64,000 bases of DNA from Paenibacillus sp. FJAT-26967 (GTDB lineage: Bacteria > Bacillota > Bacilli > Paenibacillales > NBRC-103111), in assembly GCF_001541095.1 (NCBI RefSeq), contig NZ_LMXH01000001.1:1500048-1564047 (forward strand), in the 5' to 3' direction. A model generated the notes under the pieces. It worked only from the letters and a program-made list of their open reading frames with translations, did no database searches and was not told the origin of the DNA. Below, in pieces: positions 26,411-35,300 of this stretch. The position numbers and the translations under genes are program-made. How positions within the stretch are numbered: position 1 is the stretch's first letter; the number at the start of each line of letters is the position of its first letter.

Positions 26411-26476
26411 TGGACAACTTCCTGCAAAACCATCCAGTTGTTTCGTAAATCGGCTGCGGCCGGGATTGGGGTGGAG

Positions 26477-27016
26477 ATGAACACATTAAGCAAAGGGTTT
26501 GCTCTCATAGTAGCTGTACTGCTTCTATATGTTTATCCGCTAGCGGATTCCGCAGAGAAACGGGATGATCTTACACGACTCCTTACGTTTCAAGCTCTTA
26601 CCCGGTTTGTGGATAGCGTACGGGATAAAGGGGTAATCACCCCGAATATGTTCAACGATTTTCAAAAGGAACTATCTGTTTCTTCACAAGAATTTGAAGT
26701 GAGTATGGAACACAGGCACAAGCAGTACATACCTGTTTATAATGACAACGGTCATTTTCAGGATCGCTATTCTGTAGTGGATGAGGCTTTCTATCAGGCA
26801 CAAATTATGGAGGTGCTGTTTCCAGACTCCATTCTTGCTCCGGACGATTCAGAACGTGCTTATCGGCTGGGTGCGGGGGATTTTTTTACGGTAACTCTAA
26901 GAAGTCTCGGTCAATCCTCATCTGCTGTGTGGAGAGATGCCTTGAACGGGACAAACAGTCCAGCGGGAGAACTATATCTGCCCTATGGGGGAATGGTCCG
27001 TAATGAAGACAGCTAA
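26477..27016 (+). CDS. Single-anchor membrane protein
   Basis: Ninth gene, 179 residues from the ATG at 26477, which follows GGGGTGG; an in-frame TTG at 26438 has no supporting site. N-terminal hydrophobic helix (about residues 6-24, FALIVAVLLLYVYPL) and an outer domain rich in aromatic residues with FQDRYSVVDEAFYQAQIMEV. Stop codon overlaps the next gene by 14 bases. No recognised family; part of the operon by spacing. Confidence 0.75.
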   Translation: MNTLSKGFALIVAVLLLYVYPLADSAEKRDDLTRLLTFQALTRFVDSVRDKGVITPNMFNDFQKELSVSSQEFEVSMEHRHKQYIPVYNDNGHFQDRYSVVDEAFYQAQIMEVLFPDSILAPDDSERAYRLGAGDFFTVTLRSLGQSSSAVWRDALNGTNSPAGELYLPYGGMVRNEDS

Positions 27017-27986
27017 ACTCGGAATTCTTTTTGTTCTGATCTATCTGCCATTTTCTGTTGTAAGTAAGATGGATTTGCGCACACAAGCAGATACGCTTTT
27101 TCTTGAGACCCGTTATAATGCTGCTGTAAATGCGGCTGTTCAAGACGGCGCCAACTCTCTTTTGGTAAATGAGAAGCAGGAAGGAGAAATCCGGTATGAA
27201 TCCTTCAAGAAAGTTACACTTAACCGGGAGGAAGGATTGAACACCTTTTACCGGACTCTTTTTACGAATTTCGGAGTAAACGATGATAAGGTCAGCCAGA
27301 ACATACTCGATCAGTATGTCGCTGCACTTATGGTCATTGGATATGACGGATGCTACGTGTACGCCTATGAATCCTATACAGACGCGGATGGCCGCCCCAT
27401 GAGCCGTCGAGTTGAAAGTGCCAAAATTCCTTACGCGTACACGGACTCTTCCGGAGAAGTCATCTCTTTTACGCTGGACGATTACGTAACCATAAATAAA
27501 CCCGGAAGCAGGGAATGGTACGAGGGTTTCCGCAGTGAGATGAGTTTGGTTGCACAAGCTGAGATTCTGAAACCCGGCTTTCCTTTTGACGAGGTCAGAA
27601 GAAGCACGATTCTGGCTACGATACAAAAAGAGCTTGAAATGACCATTAACGAGCATAACGTCAGATCGCTCAAGAGCGGGGCTTCATATACCTTTACACT
27701 TCCCACCATACCGGATGAAGAATGGAACAATACAATCGACGATGTAGGGATGCTTGCTTTTGTACAAGGAATTCCGATGGGATACCGGGCTTATAACAAT
27801 TATGCGTTAGGAGGAGCCCGAATCGTTAAAAAGTCTGGCTATTACGGTTTTTATGATAATGGCATTCCATATTATAAAAGCAATTTTTGTCCCAAACCAA
27901 AAGAAATAGTGGAGGTTTTTAGCACTAAAAAGGAAGCATCCAGCAAAGGGTTTCATCCAAAAGAGTGCATAAACGGACGTTTATAG
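27003..27986 (+). CDS. Single-anchor membrane protein with cysteine-containing tail
   Basis: Tenth and last gene of the operon, 327 residues. The ATG at 27003 is preferred because GGGGG lies 11 bases upstream; an ATG at 26985 has none. A hydrophobic segment (5-22, LGILFVLIYLPFSVV) is followed by a helix carrying TRYNAAVNAAVQDGANSLLV, as in Tad-associated TadE/TadG-like proteins, and a large outer domain. The tail YYKSNFCPKPKE then VFSTKKEASSKGFHPKEC resembles Ada-like or Excalibur-type tails of secreted Bacillales proteins, with two cysteines that could bind metal. Function unknown. Confidence 0.78.
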   Translation: MKTAKLGILFVLIYLPFSVVSKMDLRTQADTLFLETRYNAAVNAAVQDGANSLLVNEKQEGEIRYESFKKVTLNREEGLNTFYRTLFTNFGVNDDKVSQNILDQYVAALMVIGYDGCYVYAYESYTDADGRPMSRRVESAKIPYAYTDSSGEVISFTLDDYVTINKPGSREWYEGFRSEMSLVAQAEILKPGFPFDEVRRSTILATIQKELEMTINEHNVRSLKSGASYTFTLPTIPDEEWNNTIDDVGMLAFVQGIPMGYRAYNNYALGGARIVKKSGYYGFYDNGIPYYKSNFCPKPKEIVEVFSTKKEASSKGFHPKECINGRL

Positions 27987-28564
27987 AGCGCATAGACAGA
28001 GAAATAAAGGAAAGCGCTTCACTGAAAAGATTGCACGATAAAATTGACATCTCAGCGGCGAAACGTTTATCATCAAGTCAATGATGAGTTCGATGCGGAT
28101 TCCGCGAGCATGGCTGCATGTTTTATTGTTCAAGCCTGTAAGGTGCGGACTGTAAAATGTGTCGGCATCACGCGGAATCAGCTCAGTGGGTTGTATGGCT
28201 GCTATTGTTTTGCAAGAGCGGTTTCATGTAAATCTTTTGCGGATTCATTCTTGGTCCGTATAAGATTAGCGATTACATGTGTTGGGAAATCTACGGGTAG
28301 GGAACAGCGGGCTTTAAAGTCCATTCAGGATTCCTGATCCGGAGGTTTCCCATCTATGCGTAGACCGGCTTCAAAGCATAAAATGTGAGTCTCAGCCCGG
28401 AAGCTTTGCCTCGGCCGGGCGCCTATTTGTACGTTTTCCGGAAGGGGAAACGGCGATATCTTCTGCCCGAGCGGGTCGAATCCATCCTTCGGAAGCCGGT
28501 CTGCAGTTCCTACTGAATGTCAGTCGGTAACGATCTACTTATACAAGGAAAGGGTGTTTGATTC
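27987..28564. other. Long leader/intergenic region before gndA
   Basis: About 580 bases. A near-consensus promoter lies at 28044-28073, and several short inverted repeats follow, for example GCCCGG/CCGGGC near 28396-28421. No convincing gene. Transcription from that promoter would give a roughly 480-base 5' leader for gndA or a separate small RNA. Confidence 0.5.
28044..28073 (+). promoter_or_regulatory. Sigma-A-type promoter upstream of gndA
   Basis: TTGACA at 28044-28049, 18-base spacer, TATCAT at 28068-28073. Confidence 0.6.
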
Positions 28565-29974
28565 ATGTCCAAACAACAAATTGGCGTAATCGGTTTAGCG
28601 GTTATGGGTAAAAACCTGGCGTTTAACATCGAAAGCCGCGGTTTTACCGTATCCGTCTTCAATCGCTCGCCTGAGAAAACAAAAGAGCTTCTCGAAGAAG
28701 CAGCAGGCCGCAATCTTAAAGGTACTTACAGCATGGAGGAGTTCGTTCAATCCCTCGAAACGCCGCGTAAAATTCTGATCATGGTAAAAGCGGGCCAGCC
28801 GACAGACGCAACCATCGAGCAGTTAGTTCCTCTTCTGTCTCCTGGAGACATTCTGATTGACGGAGGGAACGCTTACTTCCCTGATACCCAGCGCCGCAAC
28901 AAGGAACTCGAAGCACTCGGCTTCCGCTTTATTGGCACCGGTGTATCCGGCGGTGAAGAAGGAGCGCTCAAAGGTCCTTCTATTATGCCTGGCGGACAGA
29001 AAGATGCTTACGAGCTTGTAGAGCCGATTCTGACAGCTATTTCTGCCAAAGTAAACGGCGATCCATGCTGCACGTATATCGGACCAGACGGTGCGGGTCA
29101 TTACGTTAAAATGGTACATAACGGAATCGAATACGGGGACATGCAGCTGATCTGTGAAGCGTACCAGCTTCTCAAGGATGTGCTGAACGTCAGCACGGAA
29201 GACCTGCATGCCATCTTCACGGAGTGGAATAAAGGAGAACTGGACTCCTACCTGATCGAAATTACGCGTGACATTTTCACGAAGTATGATGAAGAAACCG
29301 GTAAGCCGATGGTGGATGTTATCCTTGATTCCGCTGGTCAAAAGGGTACCGGCAAATGGACAAGCCAAAGCGCTCTGGACTTGGGTGTTCCATTGTCCAT
29401 CATTACGGAATCCGTATTCTCCCGCTTCTTATCTGCTATGAAAGAAGAGCGTGTGGCAGCTAGCAAAGTGCTTAACGGTCCGGCAGTTAAGCCTTATGAG
29501 GGTGACCGTGAGCAGTTTATTGAGGCGGTACGCAAAGCGCTTTACGCAAGCAAAATCGCTTCCTATGCTCAAGGATTCGCACAAATGCGTGCAGCATCCG
29601 AAGAGTATAACTGGAATTTGAGCTACGGCGAAATCGCAATGATTTTCCGCGGCGGCTGCATTATTCGTGCCCGTTTCCTGCAAAATATTAAGGATGCGTA
29701 CGACCGTGATCCAGAGCTTCGCAACCTGCTGCTTGACGAATACTTCAAGAACATCGTAGAAAACTACCAGGATGCATGGAGAGAGGTTGTCTCACTTGCG
29801 GTTACCCGCGGCATTCCGGTTCCGGCATTTGCTTCGGCGCTGGCTTATTATGACAGCTACCGCACGGAACGGCTTCCGGCTAACCTCCTCCAGGCACAGC
29901 GGGACTATTTCGGCGCACATACGTTCCAGCGTGTGGACAAAGAAGGAAGCTTTCACTATAACTGGCTTGGATAA
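28565..29974 (+). CDS. gndA: 6-phosphogluconate dehydrogenase (decarboxylating)
   Basis: Oxidative pentose phosphate enzyme converting 6-phosphogluconate and NADP+ to ribulose 5-phosphate, CO2 and NADPH. 469 residues, the standard length. Visible features: N-terminal [17 protein letters not shown] nucleotide-binding fold, [12 protein letters not shown], the substrate/catalytic segment [20 protein letters not shown] near 130, the catalytic lysine in [14 protein letters not shown] near 185, and the C-terminal [15 protein letters not shown] precedes the ATG. Monocistronic with a clear terminator; the long upstream region suggests extra control. Confidence 0.97.
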   Translation: MSKQQIGVIGLAVMGKNLAFNIESRGFTVSVFNRSPEKTKELLEEAAGRNLKGTYSMEEFVQSLETPRKILIMVKAGQPTDATIEQLVPLLSPGDILIDGGNAYFPDTQRRNKELEALGFRFIGTGVSGGEEGALKGPSIMPGGQKDAYELVEPILTAISAKVNGDPCCTYIGPDGAGHYVKMVHNGIEYGDMQLICEAYQLLKDVLNVSTEDLHAIFTEWNKGELDSYLIEITRDIFTKYDEETGKPMVDVILDSAGQKGTGKWTSQSALDLGVPLSIITESVFSRFLSAMKEERVAASKVLNGPAVKPYEGDREQFIEAVRKALYASKIASYAQGFAQMRAASEEYNWNLSYGEIAMIFRGGCIIRARFLQNIKDAYDRDPELRNLLLDEYFKNIVENYQDAWREVVSLAVTRGIPVPAFASALAYYDSYRTERLPANLLQAQRDYFGAHTFQRVDKEGSFHYNWLG

Positions 29975-29989
29975 TAATAGTTTTAATGC

Positions 29990-30016
29990 AAAAGGAGCCC
30001 GAGAGGGCTCCTTTTT
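29990..30016 (+). terminator. Intrinsic terminator of gndA
   Basis: AAAGGAGCCC/GGGCTCCTTT stem, GAGA loop, five T. Confidence 0.92.
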
Positions 30017-30114
30017 GCGCTCGTTCATCTGGAGCCCAACCGGATTAGCGTGGTATATACCCCGAGCCGATCTTATCCAGCAACGGTTAGTCCTCAGAAT
30101 TTCATCCAGGCGTT

Positions 30115-30414
30115 CTAAAGCAGCCCGTGAGCAGCTTCCTTCAGACAGCTTTTGATCCGATCCGCTTCCTGGTCAAAACCGCTTCCTCGGTGAATGAGCA
30201 TCATGGACACCTCTGCGAAAGATTCAAAGTTTTTGAGTAATCTCGGTTGAGATAAACTTTGCAGGGCAGGGTCCTGTTCCGCCATTTTTTTACGTATGAA
30301 TTCAAGCGCCCAGACTACATCATTTCTGCACAACATATAAGCGGGCTGTAGCATGAGTTGCAGCCGTTCGGATGCGTTCCAACCCGGCTTTGGCATTTGC
30401 GGACGAGGGATCAA
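30115..30414 (-). CDS. Small conserved hypothetical protein
   Basis: Not recognised. 99 residues, all-helical pattern, starting at a TTG with AAGGAG ten bases upstream; the first ATG is six codons in but far from that site. Contains a hydrophobic helix MLQPAYMLCRNDVVWALEFI and a C-terminal helix ending KSCLKEAAHGLL. No membrane anchor or metal-binding motif. Divergent from aroK, the two starts being separated by 167 bases. Confidence 0.7.
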   Translation of the reverse strand: MIPRPQMPKPGWNASERLQLMLQPAYMLCRNDVVWALEFIRKKMAEQDPALQSLSQPRLLKNFESFAEVSMMLIHRGSGFDQEADRIKSCLKEAAHGLL

Positions 30415-30581
30415 ATGGACATCGCTCCTTGTACTCTACTGGATCTGTACTTATCATCTTAACTGGAAAAGTAGCGGATTATTCACTATACAATATGATT
30501 TTGACTGAAATTGTATTCATCCCTGGCTTTTGCTGTGATATGATAGTGGAAAGTTATACCCAGAGAGGAAAGAAGACCAGG

Positions 30582-31130
30582 ATGAGCATAGATTCCAAAA
30601 CGAAAAACCTTGTGCTGATCGGTTTTATGGGCACGGGTAAAACAACTGTGGGCTTGAAGCTGGCTGAAGATCTAGGGTGGCGGATGGTAGATACAGATGA
30701 AGAAATTGTAAAGAAAGCGGGCATGTCCATACCGGATCTGTTCGCCGCTCACGGAGAGGCTTACTTCCGCAGTTTGGAGCGTGAGGTCATCGAAGAAGTT
30801 CTGGCAGGCCGCGATCAAGTCGTATCAACAGGCGGCGGTGCCGTTCTAGCTGAAACGAATCGCAAAATAATGAGAAATAATGGATTTGTAACGGCACTGA
30901 CGGCATCGGTTGAAACCATAGTAGAACGTGTACAAAATGACCAGAACAGGCCGCTTCTGCAAGGAGACGTGGAAGAGAGGGTGCGCACCATGCTCCAGCT
31001 TCGTCAGGATGCTTATTCCTTTGCGGATTTGACAATCGATACATCCTCATTGTCTGTCGCTGAGATTGTCAGGTGCATCCTGATGGAGTGGAGAGAAGAC
31101 GAGCATGAAGAAGAGTTGCTTTCAGGTTGA
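30582..31130 (+). CDS. aroK: Shikimate kinase
   Basis: Fifth step of the shikimate pathway, phosphorylating shikimate with ATP. 182 residues from the ATG at 30582; the frame continues upstream but family alignment and AGAGGAAAG support this start. Walker A GFMGTGKTTVG near 14-24, substrate residues in DTDEEI near 39, FRSLEREVI with the Arg, and STGGGAVL near 83. The lid Arg lies in NRPLL near 125. aroA, the next enzyme of the pathway, is 1.4 kb away in this window. Confidence 0.94.
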   Translation: MSIDSKTKNLVLIGFMGTGKTTVGLKLAEDLGWRMVDTDEEIVKKAGMSIPDLFAAHGEAYFRSLEREVIEEVLAGRDQVVSTGGGAVLAETNRKIMRNNGFVTALTASVETIVERVQNDQNRPLLQGDVEERVRTMLQLRQDAYSFADLTIDTSSLSVAEIVRCILMEWREDEHEEELLSG

Positions 31131-31141
31131 TTCAACGGATG

Positions 31142-31181
31142 CGGCTATCCGCTTGTGAACCGTGATAGCCGAGGTTTTTTT
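31142..31181 (+). terminator. Intrinsic terminator of aroK
   Basis: CGGCTATC/GATAGCCG stem followed by seven T. Confidence 0.85.
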
Positions 31182-31215
31182 AGCAGGAGGCTTTAATGAG
31201 CCAGTTGCCTAAATT

Positions 31216-31509
31216 CTACAATTCATCCCAGGCCAGCATGCCGCCATCCATATTTTTGAGGTTTTGGAAGCCTTGAGTTTCCAGAAAAGCATAGGCTTTG
31301 CCGCTGCGGTTACCGCTCCGGCATACAAGAATAACTTCGCCTTCTTGGGGAATTTCGTGCAGGCGTGTATGAATTTCGGTCAGCGGAATCGATTTTGCTC
31401 CTGCGATCATGCCTGCAGCAACTTCTTCGGCTTCGCGCACATCAATAACGGATAGTGGTTCACCTGCGGCTAATCTTGCTTTAAGCTCGGATGGCTGGAT
31501 AATGTTCAT
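31216..31509 (-). CDS. Rhodanese-like sulfurtransferase, single domain
   Basis: 97-residue single-domain rhodanese. Active-site loop VCRSGNRSG near residues 62-70 with catalytic Cys, and the typical opening VIDVREAEEVAAGMIAGA. These proteins move sulfane sulfur or act in sulfide/thiosulfate metabolism; exact partner not indicated. The ATG at 31509 follows GGGAGG; the longer in-frame extension lacks a site. Divergent from the crcB pair. Confidence 0.9.
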   Translation of the reverse strand: MNIIQPSELKARLAAGEPLSVIDVREAEEVAAGMIAGAKSIPLTEIHTRLHEIPQEGEVILVCRSGNRSGKAYAFLETQGFQNLKNMDGGMLAWDEL

Positions 31510-31646
31510 AACAAGCAGAACCTCCCTAATTCGTTTTCTTGTACTATACAAAACTGCCAGAAGCAAGTCAAACGAAGGTTTGGCAAGGATCGTAGCCCTA
31601 GCAGCAGGTCCATCATCCGATTCATTCAAAGAGGGAAGAACAGCTT

Positions 31647-32027
31647 ATGAAAGTCATTTATGTTGGTTTAGCGGGATTTGCGGGAGCACTTAGCCGCTAT
31701 GGCTTGTCTTTCATATGGAATGAAGGTCCCGGCCGTTTCCCCTGGGGGACGCTTGCGTGCAATTTACTGGGTTGTCTCCTGCTGGGTTATTTGAGTACGG
31801 CTGTACTCATTAACTGGAAGCCGGACTTACGCTTAGCCGTAACGGCAGGATTCATCGGAGCCTTCACTACATTCTCGGCCTTTAGTCTCGAGATTGTGCA
31901 GCTTACAGCAAGCGGACGAAGCGGTATCGCAGTTGTTTACGGTCTCGTGAGCTTGTGGGGCGGACTTCTTTTTACTTGGATCGGTATGGCTGCGGCCGGG
32001 AAAAGGAAGGAAGTGGACCGGGCGTGA
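31647..32027 (+). CDS. crcB: Fluoride channel CrcB (Fluc), first subunit
   Basis: Small membrane protein of 126 residues with four helices, exporting fluoride as a dual-topology or hetero-dimer channel. Family marks: GFAGALSRYGLSF, PWGTLACNLLGCLLLGY, and the AGFIGAFTTFSAFSLE helix with its phenylalanine track. GAGGGAAG lies nine bases upstream. The next gene encodes the second subunit and overlaps by four bases, as in other Bacilli with paired crcB genes. I saw no fluoride riboswitch signature in front. Confidence 0.93.
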   Translation: MKVIYVGLAGFAGALSRYGLSFIWNEGPGRFPWGTLACNLLGCLLLGYLSTAVLINWKPDLRLAVTAGFIGAFTTFSAFSLEIVQLTASGRSGIAVVYGLVSLWGGLLFTWIGMAAAGKRKEVDRA

Positions 32028-32380
32028 GTATATGGATGAAGCTTCTGCTGGTAGGTTCCGGCGGTTTTGCAGGTGCTGTCTGCCGCTATAAACTGGCCGG
32101 ATGGATGCATGCCCGGTATGCATCTGCTTTTCCATATGGAACGTTAACCGTTAATTTGCTGGGTTCTTTCCTATTGGGTTGGCTGGCTGGCCACGTATCT
32201 GTAGAAACACTAGCCCTGTGGATAGGAACGGGTTTTATCGGCGCGTTTACTACCTTTTCTACTTTGAAGCTGGAAAGCGTAAGGCTGCTGAAACAGAGAT
32301 TAATGCTTGTCTGGCTGCTTTATACAGGGACTACTTACACAATCGGGATTTTGCTTGCTTACGCGGGTTATTATATCTAA
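32024..32380 (+). CDS. crcB: Fluoride channel CrcB (Fluc), second subunit
   Basis: 118 residues from a GTG that overlaps the previous stop as GTGA; an ATG at 32036 is an alternative start. Four membrane helices with GGFAGAVCRYKLAG, YGTLTVNLLGSFLLGWL and GTGFIGAFTTFSTLKLE. Presumed to pair with the first subunit in opposite topology to make one fluoride-selective channel. Confidence 0.92.
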   Translation: MSIWMKLLLVGSGGFAGAVCRYKLAGWMHARYASAFPYGTLTVNLLGSFLLGWLAGHVSVETLALWIGTGFIGAFTTFSTLKLESVRLLKQRLMLVWLLYTGTTYTIGILLAYAGYYI

Positions 32381-32493
32381 CCAGCCTGGCTGGCTCCTCG
32401 TAATTGTGAGGCAATGCTCGTCGAATCTACATCTTATCTACATATGGTTATATTAAATTTAAATAGATAGAGCGAATAAAAGGAGAGAATATT

Positions 32494-33792
32494 ATGAAGG
32501 CGATCGTAACGGCTACACCTAAACTTCAGGGTGAAATTCAGGCCCTTTCCTCTAAAAATTACACCACCCGGTATCTGCTTCTCGCAGCTCTGGCTGACGG
32601 GACAAGCACGGTCCGGTTCCCGGCCCATAGCGAGGACAGTGACGCCATGCGCCGCTGTATACGCGATCTTGGCGCTGTTCTCGAAGAAGATGAACATAAG
32701 ATCGTTATCAAGGGTTTTGGCAAAAAACCTCAACCGATAGAAGAGCTTAACGTCGGTAACGCGGGTGCTGTTCTGCGCTTCCTGATGTCCACGGCAGCTC
32801 TCTGCCAGAGTGAAGTAACGTTTATTAATAAGTATCCGGAGTCGCTCGGCAAGCGTCCGCATCTGGATCTCATCCATGCTTTGGAACAAATGAATGTAAA
32901 AGTCGAACATAATGAAGGCCGTCTGCCGATAACTATTAAAGGGGGACAACCTGGTGGAGGCCGCATTACCGTATCCGGAAATGTCAGCTCCCAGTTCCTC
33001 AGCTCTCTGTTGTTTCTGACTCCTCTGCTTGAGGAAGACAGTGAAATCGAAGTTCTTCATGATTTGAAGTCCAAAGTTATTGTCGGACAGACGCTGGAGG
33101 TTCTTGAACAGGCCGGTATCCGCATCGAAGCCAGCGAAGACCTTATGCATTACCGTATTCCCGGTAACCAGTCTTATGAAGCTAAGGAATATATCGTGCA
33201 GGGAGATTACCCGGGATCGGCGGCTATACTTGCCGCCGCCGCAGTAACCGAGTCAGATGTTACTCTGCATCGTCTGGATGAGAACAGCCGTCAAGGCGAG
33301 AAAGCTTGCGTGGACGTTTTGCGCGCAATGGGAGTCGCTTTGACACATGAGAATGGCATCGTACGTGTGCAGGGGACAGGTAAACTGCAGGCTGGCGAGT
33401 TTGACGGGGATCATTTCACGGATGCGGTACTGGCTATGGTAGCGGCCGCTGTTTTCGCGGAAGGAACTTCCCGCTTCTATAACGTTGAGAATTTACGTTA
33501 TAAAGAATGTGACCGTATTACAGACTTCCTTAACGAGCTCCGTAAAGCCGGAGCAAACGTAGAAGAACGTCAAAGCGAAATTATTGTGCATGGACGACCG
33601 GAAGGACTGGAAGGCGGAGTTGAAATCAACGCGCATTATGACCATCGTGTCATTATGGCTCTGTCTGTAGCAGGTTTGCGGAGCAAGAAAGGGCTTATCA
33701 TTCGTGATGCCCACCATGTAGCCAAATCGTATCCTCAGTTTTTCGATCATATGATTTCACTCGGAGCGCAGATAGAATTAACGAACGAATGA
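32494..33792 (+). CDS. aroA: EPSP synthase (3-phosphoshikimate 1-carboxyvinyltransferase)
   Basis: Sixth shikimate-pathway enzyme, joining phosphoenolpyruvate to shikimate 3-phosphate; target of glyphosate. 432 residues. Features: SSKNYTTRYLLLAALADGTS near 20, the GNAGAVLRFLMSTAA loop near 89, SGNVSSQFLSSLL near 165, DGDHFTDAVLAM near 308 and the C-terminal DHRVIMAL. The usual N-terminal KSxxxR segment reads SSKNYTTR and GNAGAVLR replaces the common GNAGTxxR, so it may be the class with altered glyphosate sensitivity; that is inference. AAAGGAG lies upstream. Confidence 0.94.
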   Translation: MKAIVTATPKLQGEIQALSSKNYTTRYLLLAALADGTSTVRFPAHSEDSDAMRRCIRDLGAVLEEDEHKIVIKGFGKKPQPIEELNVGNAGAVLRFLMSTAALCQSEVTFINKYPESLGKRPHLDLIHALEQMNVKVEHNEGRLPITIKGGQPGGGRITVSGNVSSQFLSSLLFLTPLLEEDSEIEVLHDLKSKVIVGQTLEVLEQAGIRIEASEDLMHYRIPGNQSYEAKEYIVQGDYPGSAAILAAAAVTESDVTLHRLDENSRQGEKACVDVLRAMGVALTHENGIVRVQGTGKLQAGEFDGDHFTDAVLAMVAAAVFAEGTSRFYNVENLRYKECDRITDFLNELRKAGANVEERQSEIIVHGRPEGLEGGVEINAHYDHRVIMALSVAGLRSKKGLIIRDAHHVAKSYPQFFDHMISLGAQIELTNE

Positions 33793-33805
33793 ATGGGTGA
33801 GTAAG

Positions 33806-34621
33806 ATGCGTATTATTTGGCAGGGCATGAAAGTTACACTTGGTTTTTTCGTTATCCTCGGTCTCTTATTTTCCGGGGGCTTCATGTCCGTAATGCTGTA
33901 CGCCAAAATAACCGGACAAGATGTTCAGACAGTGATGGCTATCGATGCGAGACCGGAGGAGACCCCGCCCGCACCGGAGCCGCCTCAGCCTGTTGCTGTA
34001 GCGGTTCAAGAAAGAAAATCCAAGGTTCTGCTGGACGCGCCCGTTCTAGCACAGAAGCCTGAACTGCCTTCGGGCTGTGAAGTGACGTCCTTGGCTATGC
34101 TGCTGCAATATAAAGGAATACAAATTGATAAAATGACTTTGTATGATCAAATGCCCAAAGATCCGACTCCGATTGTATGGACCAAGGACGGTTCTTCTAT
34201 TCAATCATGGGGCCATCCCAACATCGGGTATGTAGGGGATGCTACGGGTAAATCCAAAGGTTTCGGAATTTATCACAAAGGTTTATTCCCGCTTCTTCAG
34301 CAGCATGTGCCTTCCGCGATTGACCTGACGGGTAAATCTTTTGATAGCTACGAGCAGCAAGTATCGGAAGGCCGTCCCGTGGTGGTCTGGACCACAATAG
34401 GATTTGGGATGCCTGCGAACTGGACGGACTGGAACACATCTATCGGCATGATCCGGACCACTTTTTCTGAGCACGCGGTATTAATGGTCGGCTATGATGA
34501 AACGGCCGTGTATGTAAATGATCCGTGGGACGGCTCTAAGAATCTCCGTATCGATAAGAAACAGTTCATCCGTGTATGGGAAGCGATGGGGAAGCAGGGC
34601 TTGTCTTATTCAGCTGACTAA
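33806..34621 (+). CDS. C39-like (papain-fold) cell-surface peptidase
   Basis: Membrane-anchored or secreted cysteine peptidase-like protein of 271 residues. One N-terminal membrane helix (about 8-32), a Pro/Ala-rich linker (50-68), then a peptidase C39_2 domain: catalytic Cys in LPSGCEVTSLAMLLQY near 89, catalytic His in SEHAVLMVGYD near 230, and Asp/Asn in YVNDPWDG. ATG at 33806 is six bases after GGGTG; a GTG three codons upstream is possible. It lies directly after aroA and may be co-transcribed. Substrate unknown. Confidence 0.85.
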   Translation: MRIIWQGMKVTLGFFVILGLLFSGGFMSVMLYAKITGQDVQTVMAIDARPEETPPAPEPPQPVAVAVQERKSKVLLDAPVLAQKPELPSGCEVTSLAMLLQYKGIQIDKMTLYDQMPKDPTPIVWTKDGSSIQSWGHPNIGYVGDATGKSKGFGIYHKGLFPLLQQHVPSAIDLTGKSFDSYEQQVSEGRPVVVWTTIGFGMPANWTDWNTSIGMIRTTFSEHAVLMVGYDETAVYVNDPWDGSKNLRIDKKQFIRVWEAMGKQGLSYSAD

Positions 34622-34674
34622 GGCACAATGGTGTTGAATCTAAGCTCAACCATATTGGAAGGGAAGTGCATGTC

Positions 34675-35100
34675 ATGACTTTCGAGAATCCCTCGCGTGA
34701 ACGAATCAAGGAAATACTGGCAAACGCAGGGGCAATCGCCGTAGTGGGTCTTTCCGATAATCCCGATAGAGTCTCCCACATGGTTGCTGCCGCTATGCAG
34801 GCCAGAGGATACCGGATTATTCCGGTTAATCCGAATGCAGACCGAATCCTTGGGGAGAAATGCTATGCCTCCCTCAATGATATCCCGGAAGAAGTCGATC
34901 TCGTGAACGTATTCCGGCGCAGCGAAACCGTGGTTCCTATAGCGGAGGATGCCGTTCGCAAAGGCGCTAAAGTATTCTGGCTGCAGCAGGGAGTATATAA
35001 CGAGGAAGCGGAGTCGATCTGCCGGCAAAGCGGTCTCGAAGTTATTATGGATCGCTGTATCAAGGTTGAGGATGCCATCTTAAATCCTAGAGGCGTGTAA
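34675..35100 (+). CDS. CoA-binding (Rossmann) domain protein, YccU/YneT-like
   Basis: Cytoplasmic 141-residue protein of the CoA-binding family. GIAVVGLSDN-type loop is present as AIAVVGLSDNPDRVSHMVA near 20-38, followed by GYRIIPVNPNADRILGEKCY and VFWLQQGVYNEEA. Related proteins bind CoA or nucleotides; no enzymatic activity is known for many of them. Start: ATG 34675, ten bases after GGAAGGGA. A clear terminator follows. Confidence 0.88.
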   Translation: MTFENPSRERIKEILANAGAIAVVGLSDNPDRVSHMVAAAMQARGYRIIPVNPNADRILGEKCYASLNDIPEEVDLVNVFRRSETVVPIAEDAVRKGAKVFWLQQGVYNEEAESICRQSGLEVIMDRCIKVEDAILNPRGV

Positions 35101-35131
35101 CATCCACTGGACTTTTATCTAATCGAAAATG

Positions 35132-35180
35132 AATGAGCCCGTATCTGGAGATTCTTCTTTGGCCTGCGGGCTCATTTTTT
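35132..35180 (+). terminator. Intrinsic terminator
   Basis: AATGAGCCCG/CGGGCTCATT stem with a 25-base loop and six T. Confidence 0.8.
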
Positions 35181-35300
35181 AAGGTTTTTTTGAAAAGAGA
35201 ATCATAATTTGCACGGGAGCTGCAAACAATAGGTGAGGCTCCAGAACAAGGATAGGCTTGTCTGGAAGACTTTTCATTCCCTTGAAGGAGGAACTTCCGC

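Noticed and set aside
26886-27656. 256-codon frame antisense to the last Tad-like genes
   Set aside because: No ribosome site and opposite to two well-placed operon genes.
28012-28026. cre-like GGAAAGCGCTTCAC upstream of gndA
   Set aside because: Several conserved positions of the right half mismatch; too weak to call.
28044-28337. 97-codon frame before gndA
   Set aside because: It begins inside the promoter, has no ribosome site and odd composition; it would not be transcribed from that promoter.
31510-31646. Fluoride riboswitch before the crcB pair
   Set aside because: The expected conserved crcB-motif blocks were not found in this interval.
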